This document shows positions 13,569 through 19,907 of a stretch of 27,449 bases of DNA, piece by piece. This DNA comes from a virus. Under the pieces are notes generated by a model, which saw nothing but the letters and a program-made list of their open reading frames with translations, was not told the origin of the DNA and ran no database searches. Position 1 is the stretch's first letter, and each line of letters opens with the position of its first letter. A program made the position numbers and the translations under genes. The DNA lies in IMG/VR virus record IMGVR_UViG_3300044990_001107, positions 1 through 27,449 of that record; one strand, written 5' to 3'.

Positions 13569-14240
13569 ATGATGCAAGATTTACGGAAAATATCATTGCC
13601 AGCCATAAATTACGACTGGTTCTGTCAAACCTACAACTGCAAGATGCTACGTTCCGCCTGCGAACGTCGCCAAGAACTGGCTAAATACACAGGCGTAAAC
13701 AAATCCCGTGCGCAGTATTCTTTCACCTGCGGACAGTGTAAACAAGTAGAAGGAGAAAGCAAAATGATAACAGAAGAAGAGGTGTTTACAATAGGACCAA
13801 CAGAAGCCGAGAACCAAAAAAACGAAACGACGAGAACTTGCAGAAATTGCAGAGAGATGCTCCCGATGGAATCTTTCATGAAAAACAACGAATGCGCCAA
13901 TGGGTATGAATGGACATGCAAAAAATGCAGGGCGGAAAAGAAAAGGCTGGCCGATGCTATACGGAAAATAGATGCCAGGAGGAAGAATGACGGAATGACG
14001 CCACCAATGCGTAAGTCACCGCCGAAATTGCCGATTGGATTACCGCCTGGTGTTTCGATACCTGTGGAAAATGATGACTTTCCTCTCACAAAAGATTTTA
14101 TCTGTGATTATGATCATTCGGTAACGTTAGATTTTTCGTATCATCCAGAATTGTTGAAATCAACTCTGGATGCAGCAAAAAGGGAGTTCCGGACGCCACA
14201 AATGCAAGTCCTTTACATGCTATCTAAATATGTTGATTAA
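13569..14240 (+). CDS. Two-zinc-ribbon phage protein
   Basis: The 223-residue protein has an N-terminal Cys set (C-x5-C...FTCGQCKQ, residues about 20-62) and a second set TCRNCREMLPMESF...CKKCRAEKKR (about 88-125), the latter a common phage module often fused to HNH domains. No HNH follows. The C-terminus is a separate helical piece after a proline-rich linker (PPKLPIGLPPG). ATG 13569 has GGAG six bases upstream; an in-frame ATG at 13545 overlaps the previous gene. Regulation of late transcription is possible from its position near the operon end, but this is a guess. Confidence 0.77.
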   Translation: MMQDLRKISLPAINYDWFCQTYNCKMLRSACERRQELAKYTGVNKSRAQYSFTCGQCKQVEGESKMITEEEVFTIGPTEAENQKNETTRTCRNCREMLPMESFMKNNECANGYEWTCKKCRAEKKRLADAIRKIDARRKNDGMTPPMRKSPPKLPIGLPPGVSIPVENDDFPLTKDFICDYDHSVTLDFSYHPELLKSTLDAAKREFRTPQMQVLYMLSKYVD

Positions 14241-14255
14241 AAGCGAGCTGATATT

Positions 14256-14501
14256 ATGTTGACGAATACTGAACTTGATGCGATAGCGACCCTCTTGGCC
14301 TCCAGAATCAGCGATATATTGTCTGCACAAAAGCCGATTACAAGATGGCTCTCAGTTAAACAAGCCAAAGAATATTCTGGTGTCAAATCAGACAATACGA
14401 TCAGAAAATGGATTACCGAGGGTTATATCCACGCCAACAGAACAACAGGGGAATGGAAGATCGACCGTGAATCAATCGACGATTGGTTCAAACAAGGTTG
14501 A
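14256..14501 (+). CDS. xis: Excisionase / HTH_17 DNA-binding protein
   Basis: The 81-residue product carries a helix-turn-helix of the MerR/excisionase type: WLSVKQAKEYSGV, then NTIRKWITEGYI, then GEWKIDRESIDDWF. HTH_17 proteins beside tyrosine integrases act as recombination directionality factors, bending attP/attR so that excision is favoured. It sits 30 bases before the integrase, as usual. The fold is well supported; the excisionase role follows from context. Confidence 0.85.
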   Translation: MLTNTELDAIATLLASRISDILSAQKPITRWLSVKQAKEYSGVKSDNTIRKWITEGYIHANRTTGEWKIDRESIDDWFKQG

Positions 14502-14531
14502 CAACACCATGTCAATCAGGTATTGCAAAGC

Positions 14532-15542
14532 ATGGCTACACTCTGGAAACATCCTCAATTCGGGACATATTCGGCTGTCTGGCAGGAAGGCCCTCGCCAA
14601 CGCCGAAAATCTTTGGATACCAAGGATGAGAGGATAGCAAAGAGGCGGTTCCGTGAATTTGAGCGTGAGCGACTTGCAGGAAAGATTATACCACTTCACG
14701 ACTCCACGTCGATCCTACTGAGCCAATTCCAAGAAGAACTCATCGGCCATATAGAACCAAGATTATCAAAAGCAACTGTAAAGATCACAGTGACAGCTTT
14801 AAAAAAGATATTCCATTATATTGGTGATATTAAATTGAGGTCTTTGACCACCAGACATCTGGAAAAACTGATGGAGTGCATGATTGCGGATAAAATTGCA
14901 AAACCGACAATCAATAAATATATGCGTCATATCAAGATGTCGATTAAGAAAGCGATTGAATGGGAATATATTGACAAATTCAGATTCCCAAAGCCATTTT
15001 CATTGCAAGAACAGATTCGGTATTTGACCACTGAGCAACTGTCAGCGTTATTTTCTGTAATCAACGACCAGGAGTTCGCTGATTTCTGCCTATTCTGTTG
15101 TTATACCGGCCTTCGTTCTGGGGAGATAATCAGGTTACAGTGGAGTGATATAAACAATCCACAGGGGTTTATCCGGATACGATCAGAACAGAAGAATAAG
15201 AAAGAGGACAGAATACCAATTCATGATGCTGCCTTGGTGATTCTCGAAGAATATAAAAAAGACATCGGGCCTGTGTTTAAATTTAAGTCAGTTCACGACA
15301 TTTCACACAAGTTTAAAGCGTATGCTGATATGGCGATGCTTACAGGATGCAGATTTCATGACTTGCGGCACACATACGCGAGCCACCTGGCTATGGCTGG
15401 AGAGGATTTGAAGAGCATACAGGAATTAATGCGCCATCGCTCGATAGCATCCACAATGGTTTACGCCAAGGTATCACCAGATCATCTACGTAAAGTCAAT
15501 TCCCGCCTTGATTATGGCTTCGCGCCGACTGTGAAAAAATGA
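14532..15542 (+). CDS. int: Tyrosine recombinase / phage integrase
   Basis: The 336-residue protein has an N-terminal arm-binding part (1-55), a SAM-like core-binding domain (about 60-150) and a catalytic domain with R195 (TGLRSGE), K around 221-224, H276-x-x-R279 (HDLRH), H302 and nucleophile Y311. All catalytic residues are present. ATG 14532 is chosen; a TTG at 14523 in the same frame has its purines too close. The stop is 5 bases before the first arm-type repeat of attP. It should insert the phage at a host tRNA-Leu(UAA) gene. Confidence 0.93.
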   Translation: MATLWKHPQFGTYSAVWQEGPRQRRKSLDTKDERIAKRRFREFERERLAGKIIPLHDSTSILLSQFQEELIGHIEPRLSKATVKITVTALKKIFHYIGDIKLRSLTTRHLEKLMECMIADKIAKPTINKYMRHIKMSIKKAIEWEYIDKFRFPKPFSLQEQIRYLTTEQLSALFSVINDQEFADFCLFCCYTGLRSGEIIRLQWSDINNPQGFIRIRSEQKNKKEDRIPIHDAALVILEEYKKDIGPVFKFKSVHDISHKFKAYADMAMLTGCRFHDLRHTYASHLAMAGEDLKSIQELMRHRSIASTMVYAKVSPDHLRKVNSRLDYGFAPTVKK

Positions 15543-15600
15543 GATTGTCACTATATTATCACTATGGCGATTTTACCTTGTTGATTTTATTGACTTTTTT

Positions 15601-15654
15601 TTCAAACCCGAAGGATTTTAAGTCCCTTGCGTCTACCTGTTCCGCCACCCAGGC
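15601..15654 (-). other. attP core: 5' half of a tRNA-Leu(UAA) gene
   Basis: On the minus strand these 54 bases match a tRNA-Leu from base 1 (GCCTGGG acceptor arm) through the D arm (TGGCGGAACAGGTAGACGCA) and anticodon arm (loop CTTAAAA, anticodon TAA) into the variable arm. The T arm and 3' acceptor strand are missing, and unrelated T/A-rich sequence follows. It is therefore a partial tRNA used as the recombination core and cannot make a working tRNA by itself. The anticodon stem gives the symmetric core sites. Confidence 0.85.
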
Positions 15655-15691
15655 TTTTACCGTAAACTCTTGTTTTCTTGTGCTTTATTGA

Positions 15692-15719
15692 CTTATGCTT
15701 GGTGCGATGATTATGTCAA
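15692..15719 (-). promoter_or_regulatory. Possible promoter for the hybrid tRNA-Leu after integration
   Basis: Reading toward the tRNA half there is a perfect TTGACA (15719-15714), 16 bp and CATAAG (15697-15692), four of six matches to a -10. RNA would start about 30 bases before tRNA base 1. A phage carrying a tRNA 5' half displaces the host promoter, so it would need its own. This is suggestive only. Confidence 0.4.
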
Positions 15720-15771
15720 ATTCAATCAAATATAGTGATATTTTAACTGTTTTTCACTATGGTATCACTAT

Positions 15772-15982
15772 AGTCCACTACACTGTAATGACCCAAGTCT
15801 GCGACATGAGCAACATGTACAAGGCCAACATATCAATTCCAAAAGGCCAATGCAATAACAAAAAGCGATTAACCGACATTGTACCCTAATACTTATTGAC
15901 GAATTCGAAAAGGAAGTGTAAGAGCAAATACACCCCCTGTGGTTTCGTCCCAGGGCTGCGGGGCTGCTCGGTGGCCCCTGCT
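15772..15982. other. Non-coding stretch between attP and the first leftward gene
   Basis: The short ORFs here look like chance. Positions 15930-15982 are clearly GC-richer than the surroundings and hold two small hairpins (CCCTG/CAGGG and GGGGC/GCCCC) without a T-run. They may end leftward transcription in a factor-dependent way or be leftover sequence near the attachment site. Confidence 0.5.
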
Positions 15983-16510
15983 TCACTTTTCAAACCTTCT
16001 CGACATCTGAAACAATTCATCCGTGCTGTATGCGTACATACCCTGTAGCGACCGGAAATAATCAGACTGGCTGTATTTCATCGAACGTTGTTTTTGGATT
16101 GTCGCCTGGAACAACATAATGGATTCCAACTCCAGACCGACAACTTTAATTCCCTGCAAAATATTCCGATCAAGCAAATAGAACTGAATCAGATTTTTAA
16201 CCTGGCCATCCTCACTCGCCATAAAACTGTCGATGGTTTTTTGATCGACAATGGCACTGTCGAAATTTGCATCCATTGAGTTCAGTGGCGATGGGAAATC
16301 CCATATCCACATTGCGATTGGTGGAGTGGTTCCAGATTCCAAGTATCCATAATTTGAAAATGACTGTTTAAAAGCCTGTTTTTCATCGCGAGTTAAACCG
16401 GGCATCTGGATATAACAAACCAATGCCCCGCCAGGCCCCATTTCCAACGTGCAGCCCTCGCTTTGTGGTACTGGACCTGGAAAAAGTTTTCCAACTTCTA
16501 TTATCTGCAT
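15983..16510 (-). CDS. Unknown protein next to attP, candidate lysogenic-conversion gene
   Basis: The 175-residue protein starts MQIIEVGKLF after TGGAGGAC. An in-frame extension to 16537 has no ribosome binding site. It is soluble, with a beta-rich N-terminal half (PGPVPQSEGCTLEMGPGGAL and then LVCYIQMPGL) and a helical C-terminal half; I recognise no family. It is cut off from the lysis operon by the terminator at 16588-16636 and has an inverted repeat before it. After integration it would lie at the prophage end opposite int, a usual spot for genes expressed in the lysogen. Confidence 0.82.
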   Translation of the reverse strand: MQIIEVGKLFPGPVPQSEGCTLEMGPGGALVCYIQMPGLTRDEKQAFKQSFSNYGYLESGTTPPIAMWIWDFPSPLNSMDANFDSAIVDQKTIDSFMASEDGQVKNLIQFYLLDRNILQGIKVVGLELESIMLFQATIQKQRSMKYSQSDYFRSLQGMYAYSTDELFQMSRRFEK

Positions 16511-16540
16511 ATTTGTCCTCCATTTAAAAAAAAACAAATA

Positions 16541-16560
16541 GTTAATGCGAGATAATTAAC
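16541..16560. promoter_or_regulatory. Inverted repeat upstream of the attP-proximal gene
   Basis: GTTAAT (16541-16546), 8 bases and ATTAAC (16555-16560) form a perfect 6-bp dyad in the 77-base gap before the ribosome binding site. It is a plausible operator. No consensus promoter is obvious around it. Confidence 0.45.
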
Positions 16561-16587
16561 ATTTTGTTTCCAAAAATACCATACAAA

Positions 16588-16636
16588 ACAAAAAAAAGGC
16601 AGAACAGACGTTAATCCGTTTGTCCTGCCTTTTTTG
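16588..16636. terminator. Bidirectional rho-independent terminator
   Basis: GGCAG-A-ACAGACG (16598-16610) pairs with CGTTTGT-C-CTGCC (16616-16629) around a 5-base loop. A run of A precedes it and a run of T follows, so it can work both ways. It ends the leftward late operon after the gene at 16670. Confidence 0.87.
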
Positions 16637-16669
16637 TTCAACTCAATTGCAATATGGTATGGATAGGGG

Positions 16670-16867
16670 TTATTTCTTCGGCCACTGAAACGGCAGTGGC
16701 ACGAAACTCGTCTTCGTATATGCGTAGTCTCTCGTCACTCCGTCAACAGTTATTGAGGCATTTCCAACGTCAGTTTTCCGGAAAGGACTTTCATCTGATG
16801 GATTGAAAAACACAACTACTTCCCTGCCATCCATAATAATTACAAAAGATTCAGTTAATTGAGACAT
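16670..16867 (-). CDS. Small late protein, function unknown
   Basis: The 65-residue product begins MSQLTESFVIIMDGREVVVF and is beta-rich; a strong AAAGGAG lies before its ATG. It is the last gene of the leftward operon before the two-way terminator. No signal peptide or membrane segment is present. No family is recognised. Confidence 0.72.
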   Translation of the reverse strand: MSQLTESFVIIMDGREVVVFFNPSDESPFRKTDVGNASITVDGVTRDYAYTKTSFVPLPFQWPKK

Positions 16868-16891
16868 AATTTTTTACTCCTTTTTTGATTG

Positions 16892-17212
16892 TTAATATTT
16901 ATCGAAAACGATTGTGGACGAACTGATGAACCACAACTTATCTTCATCGGAAACAAACTTTCCGAGTGTTGGGATATTTACAAAGTACAAACTTCGGACT
17001 GTGAAAGTATAAGTTCTTTTTTCCTTATCCCAGAATAATTGAGCAGTGCCGGAAGAACATGGAAGCAGAGGATCGGCAGATGTGAATTTGAGCAGGAAAT
17101 AAGTTCCATCTGAAATAAACATATACGAATTACCGCAAACATCTGGTGTGTCAGCGAACGCTGGTAATGACAATCCAGCCAATAAAATCATCGTTAATAA
17201 AAACTTTTTCAT
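16892..17212 (-). CDS. Secreted protein with signal peptide
   Basis: The 106-residue product has a classic Sec signal: MKKFLLTMILLAGLSLPAFA, with cleavage likely after AFA. The mature part has two cysteines that could form a disulphide (VCGNSY and LPCSSG) and alternating strands. AAAAGGGG precedes ATG 17212; the longer in-frame ORF lacks a start context. A secreted phage protein at the end of the lysis cassette could alter the envelope or exclude other phages; this is inference. No family is recognised. Confidence 0.82.
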   Translation of the reverse strand: MKKFLLTMILLAGLSLPAFADTPDVCGNSYMFISDGTYFLLKFTSADPLLPCSSGTAQLFWDKEKRTYTFTVRSLYFVNIPTLGKFVSDEDKLWFISSSTIVFDKY

Positions 17213-17231
17213 TTCGACCCCTTTTCTTTTC

Positions 17232-17321
17232 TTAACCAAAGAGCAGTGCGGATTCACAGGCACAACCGCCTGTAATGCTCGCCACGGCGTTTAAAAAGAA
17301 AACGAATACTATGGACAGCAT
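17232..17321 (-). CDS. Possible 29-aa lipoprotein-like peptide
   Basis: MLSIVFVFFLNAVASITGGC followed by nine residues has a hydrophobic stretch and a lipobox-like SITGGC. Tiny lipoproteins (o-spanins of the Rz1 type, entericidin-like peptides) occur in lysis cassettes. There is no clear ribosome binding site, so it may not be translated. Confidence 0.35.
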   Translation of the reverse strand: MLSIVFVFFLNAVASITGGCACESALLFG

Positions 17322-17334
17322 CAAATTTACATTA

Positions 17335-17571
17335 TTATTTTTTTGGCTTGAAAACTGCAATGACATCAATGATAATTCCAAACAAGTTTTGAATCTTTTC
17401 CCAAACCACATTATCCCCCACGATAGTCGCAAGGCTCTCCAGCACCGTGGACTTCTTCGCTTCTCCCGAACCGGCAGGGAATTCCTGCTGACAAATCAGC
17501 ATTAACTCCTTTATCAGTTTCACGAAACTTGCAATTCCCATTAATATTGTAAACACACTCTCGGCATTCAT
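17335..17571 (-). CDS. Holin-like small membrane protein
   Basis: The 78-residue protein has a hydrophobic segment at 6-26 (VFTILMGIASFVKLIKELML) and a second near 62-74 (IIIDVIAVF). Between them lies FPAGSGEAKKSTVLESL, which recalls the F-P-G-x-G-x-x-K-K-x-x-V-L stretch of LL-H-type phage holins. AAAGGAT precedes ATG 17571. It is near the endolysin gene. It overlaps the gene at 17411 by 161 bases in another frame. The membrane nature is clear; the holin function is inferred. Confidence 0.72.
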   Translation of the reverse strand: MNAESVFTILMGIASFVKLIKELMLICQQEFPAGSGEAKKSTVLESLATIVGDNVVWEKIQNLFGIIIDVIAVFKPKK

Positions 17572-17713
17572 AAATAATCCTTTCTTTTTCGTACTTCTTA
17601 ATTTTTTCAAGTCTATTCTTCAACCGCCAGTCCTTCAAAAATTGATAAGCGGCTGTGATATTCACAAAGAATGTATTTTCATTCTCTGGTGGTTGATCTC
17701 GGTTCATCGGCAT
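17411..17713 (-). CDS. Cysteine-containing protein overlapping the holin-like gene
   Basis: The 100-residue ORF starts MPMNRDQPPENENTFF, has a basic helical middle (LKDWRLKNRLEKIKKYEKER) and a Cys group ECRECVYNINGNCKF...GIPC that looks like a small zinc or disulphide domain. The N-terminal 48 residues lie outside any other gene, so something is coded here. The rest shares DNA with the holin-like gene. GGAAG precedes the start. Overlaps this long are rare, but nested genes are known in lysis cassettes. Confidence 0.55.
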   Translation of the reverse strand: MPMNRDQPPENENTFFVNITAAYQFLKDWRLKNRLEKIKKYEKERIIYECRECVYNINGNCKFRETDKGVNADLSAGIPCRFGRSEEVHGAGEPCDYRGG

Positions 17714-17840
17714 TCGTTTCTTCCTTCGGCTTTACAAGCCGTGCAATATCACGAGCTATATCAGTGTTTTTGTATAGATGGTAGGCAACTCTATAGTTGT
17801 CGTAGTATGATTCAGGTGGAGGTTTGTCACTTGGTTTCAT
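17679..17840 (-). CDS. Short proline-rich acidic/basic peptide (53 aa)
   Basis: ATG 17840 opens a frame reading MKPSDKPPPESYYDNYRVAY and ending STTRE. It overlaps the end of the gene before it by 14 bases and the start of the next by 35 bases. It is Tyr-rich with no membrane segment. No family is recognised. Fit in the gap is its main support. Confidence 0.58.
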   Translation of the reverse strand: MKPSDKPPPESYYDNYRVAYHLYKNTDIARDIARLVKPKEETNADEPRSTTRE

Positions 17841-18063
17841 TTACTTTATCGTCCTGCTTTTTAAACGGTAACTTTGCAATGTTCCCCACTGCACTGCCCA
17901 TGCTTTTAATCATGTCGAAAGTATCTGATAACAGTTTCACGGCTGAATCGTCAGTATTTGACGGCGTAAGGACTGCAATGATTTTTAACAGATTAATTGC
18001 AACCATAATGCCTATCCAGTTTTGCCCGAAAAACTCTATGATTATTGCGTTTGTGTTGATCAT
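17827..18063 (-). CDS. Small membrane protein in the lysis cassette
   Basis: The 78-residue product has one hydrophobic segment at about 5-31 (IIIEFFGQNWIGIMVAINLL and on) and a charged C-terminus (KKQDDKVNETK), a class III or pinholin-like outline. Its start overlaps the previous stop as ATGA. It could be a holin or antiholin acting with the gene at 17335. Function is inferred only from topology and place. Confidence 0.68.
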   Translation of the reverse strand: MINTNAIIIEFFGQNWIGIMVAINLLKIIAVLTPSNTDDSAVKLLSDTFDMIKSMGSAVGNIAKLPFKKQDDKVNETK

Positions 18064-18245
18064 TCAAAATCCTCGATAGTATCTTCAATCGGAGTTCCGT
18101 TCAATTCCTTGATAATTCTCCGTGACAATGAATCATTCACGCATTCAGAGTTTTTAGCGAGCAACCGAGCATACACAACAACATTTTGTGTATCACCATC
18201 TAACGCGGCTCTGATAATTCTTATGATTTCAGTATTCATCAGCAT
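18060..18245 (-). CDS. Small helical protein
   Basis: The 61-residue protein starts MLMNTEIIRIIRAALDG and contains NVVVYARLLAKN, like the helical N-termini that occur before some AAA ATPases and alone in phages. The ATG at 18245 overlaps the previous stop (TAATG); ATG 18239 has better spacing to AAGGA. The stop overlaps the next gene. Function unknown. Confidence 0.68.
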   Translation of the reverse strand: MLMNTEIIRIIRAALDGDTQNVVVYARLLAKNSECVNDSLSRRIIKELNGTPIEDTIEDFE

Positions 18246-18421
18246 TAATCCTTCATTTCCCTGGGAGATAGTCGCAATTTAACGACTCTATCAGGTCGGC
18301 TTGTAGAAACAAATCTATGAGTTGGGCGATCCCATATTGTAGTAGATTCTATTTTCCAAGGAAGAACAAAATTGTCATCTCGATAATATCCTGTGGGATA
18401 CTCTGACACAGTATCGGTCAT
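18245..18421 (-). CDS. Small protein with VKLRLSPREM tail (copy 2)
   Basis: The 58-residue product reads MTDTVSEYPTGYYRDDN...RVVKLRLSPREMKD. Its end, VKLRLSPREM, and its YPxGYY motif recur in the gene at 18615, so the two are paralogues. ATG 18421 overlaps the previous stop as ATGA, with AAGGG nine bases upstream; the in-frame ATG at 18430 is too near that site. Function unknown. Confidence 0.68.
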   Translation of the reverse strand: MTDTVSEYPTGYYRDDNFVLPWKIESTTIWDRPTHRFVSTSRPDRVVKLRLSPREMKD

Positions 18422-18618
18422 CTTTCCCATCCCTTCTTTTTGCGAATATGATGCGGTTTTCTTTTCTTTTCAACAAATTCAAACTCTTCGACTTCTGCAA
18501 ATGGCCGCGAATAAGTGTAATAATTATTGTCAGGATTTATGTTAATCGTAGCGCTGTCACCATTATGCTTGTAAACGAAAGGGTCTGTTCCTGATGTTAG
18601 TTCATAGTGATGGATCAT
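18418..18618 (-). CDS. Small basic-tailed protein
   Basis: The 66-residue protein starts MIHHYELTSGTDPFVYKHNG, has Asn/Tyr-rich strands in the middle and a very basic end (KKRKPHHIRKKKGWER). It is tied to both neighbours by ATGA overlaps and lies between the two VKLRLSPREM paralogues. No family is recognised. Confidence 0.66.
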   Translation of the reverse strand: MIHHYELTSGTDPFVYKHNGDSATININPDNNYYTYSRPFAEVEEFEFVEKKRKPHHIRKKKGWER

Positions 18619-18830
18619 CTCATTTCCCTTGGAGATAGACGCAATTTAACAATCCCCTCTGTTCGATTTGTAGAATTGTATATGTGCTTGACAGGTTGCT
18701 CGCATGTTTCAATCGACGGGTAACTCGTTGTATAGTATCCTATGGGATAAGACAATTCAACTGGACAGGTCGAATCATCCTCAAAATATTCCACGCAAGT
18801 ATCATTTGTTTTGATTGTTTGTAAAATCAT
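18615..18830 (-). CDS. Small protein with VKLRLSPREM tail (copy 1)
   Basis: The 71-residue product reads MILQTIKTNDTCVEYFEDDS, then YPIGYYTTSYP, then GIVKLRLSPREMR. It shares the tail and the YPxGYY motif with the gene at 18245. It has three cysteines. It starts in an ATGA overlap with the endolysin stop. Function unknown; a virion or lysis accessory is possible. Confidence 0.68.
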   Translation of the reverse strand: MILQTIKTNDTCVEYFEDDSTCPVELSYPIGYYTTSYPSIETCEQPVKHIYNSTNRTEGIVKLRLSPREMR

Positions 18831-19264
18831 TTTTCAATATCCCGATCCAAGTTATAAAATCTAAGTCTTCCTATTTGTTTCACAAATGTCTCAGGTGTTG
18901 CCCATTTCGGCGGAGGTATGGATATGTCGTAATATCCATCTGCACCTGGTACTGCATTCTCTGATATTCCGTCAACCGCATTACTTGTAACCAGTAAACA
19001 CTCAAGCCAATCAACTGCGGTTTTTCGTGGCCATGTCGTAAGCTGCTTATCTTTCGGGTCAGTCATGGATGAATATTGCCATTTCTTGAAAATAACTGAG
19101 AGCAAGTCATTACCCCACCATGATGGTCTGGCAACACGGTTCATGATACTTGATGCCACCGCCACCTTTCCTTCGTAGGGTTCCCCGCGTGCCTCGCGCC
19201 AGACGACCAGAGCAAGAAAAACCTTGTCCGTTGCTTCGTGCGCTAATATTTCAAAGTCAATCAT
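18827..19264 (-). CDS. Endolysin: SleB/CwlJ-type cell-wall hydrolase (Hydrolase_2)
   Basis: The 145-residue protein has LALVVWREARGEPYEGKVAV, then SSIMNRVARPSWWGNDLLSV and IFKKWQYSS, the marks of the Hydrolase_2 family. In spore SleB these enzymes are lytic transglycosylases that use the Glu in W-R-E-A-R-G-E. Phage forms serve as endolysins. The domain fills the whole protein; there is no signal peptide, so a holin is needed. ATG 19264 is used; the in-frame TTG at 19282 adds six residues and overlaps the upstream gene. It lies beside membrane proteins of the cassette. Confidence 0.9.
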   Translation of the reverse strand: MIDFEILAHEATDKVFLALVVWREARGEPYEGKVAVASSIMNRVARPSWWGNDLLSVIFKKWQYSSMTDPKDKQLTTWPRKTAVDWLECLLVTSNAVDGISENAVPGADGYYDISIPPPKWATPETFVKQIGRLRFYNLDRDIEK

Positions 19265-19271
19265 ACCAAGT

Positions 19272-19907
19272 TCACTCTTCAATATCAGGAACTATTAAAC
19301 TACCACCACTCACTTTTCTGCGATCTGGCCCTATGTAATCAGTATGACCAATTCTATCTTCATTAAAAATACGTTTTGTGTTTACAACTTGACCGTCAAT
19401 AATGCCTGATAATTGTATTTCCATCACAGAAATACGTCTTGCATGTCCTCTTCTTTCGTTAAGAGTAGTTTCAATCACAGATAATCTTGATAATACACTG
19501 CTTAATTCATCCTTTGCCTCTGATGAATGTCCATAGTGCCTAATTTCTATGACCTTTATGATTTCTTTTAATTCAGCAATTTGACATAATAACTGAGCTT
19601 TGATATTATTTTGAATCTCTGTGGTATTGTACATGTCTTCTTTGCAATCTATTTTCAGAGTTAAGGTTTCCTGCATTTTAACCATAAGTGTGTCTAATTT
19701 AGAATTTGTAGTGCCAAATTCCTCTTGAAAATAGTCCCTCCAATTTAATATATCCTCCTTTATTTTTTCGATCATTGTCGAATGCTCTTTTAGTAAAGCA
19801 GAAAATTGACCGAATTTAACTGACCCTGCTATGGCAGGTATAAATAGACCTGTAATAAATACAAACATTTCCCAATGATCTATAAAAAAAGAAAGAATAG
19901 AGTTCAT
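19272..19907 (-). CDS. Membrane-anchored coiled-coil protein of the lysis cassette
   Basis: The 211-residue product has an N-terminal hydrophobic segment (about 11-28, HWEMFVFITGLFIPAIAG), then a long coiled coil (about 38-160), then a beta-ended tail (YIGPDRRKVSGGSLIV). ATG 19907 overlaps the HNH stop as ATGA; an in-frame extension to 19961 is inside the HNH gene. The outline, one membrane anchor and a long periplasmic or cytoplasmic coil, suits a holin partner, a spanin-like protein or an XhlA-like protein. Which one cannot be told. Confidence 0.75.
   Translation of the reverse strand: MNSILSFFIDHWEMFVFITGLFIPAIAGSVKFGQFSALLKEHSTMIEKIKEDILNWRDYFQEEFGTTNSKLDTLMVKMQETLTLKIDCKEDMYNTTEIQNNIKAQLLCQIAELKEIIKVIEIRHYGHSSEAKDELSSVLSRLSVIETTLNERRGHARRISVMEIQLSGIIDGQVVNTKRIFNEDRIGHTDYIGPDRRKVSGGSLIVPDIEE

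Larger units (their letters stand above)
15548..15771. other. Complete phage attachment site (attP) with arm repeats
   Basis: Five TCACTAT motifs flank the tRNA-like core: 15548-15554 and 15559-15565 on the integrase side; 15754-15760 and 15765-15771 on the other, with one inverted copy at 15732-15738. Each pair is spaced exactly 11 bp, one helix turn, as integrase arm sites usually are. Both arms being present means the site is undivided. The TCACTAT role is inferred from position and spacing. Confidence 0.8.

Noticed and set aside
15601-15654. A functional tRNA-Leu gene
   Set aside because: The T arm, the 3' acceptor strand and CCA are absent; it is only the 5' half.
15548-15771. Prophage boundary (attL or attR) with host DNA on one side
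   Set aside because: Arm sites are on both sides, and genes on both sides are phage genes (integrase; lysis and tail operon).
15695-15986. Short ORFs on both strands around attP
   Set aside because: They lie on arm repeats and the non-coding spacer, have odd composition and lack ribosome binding sites.
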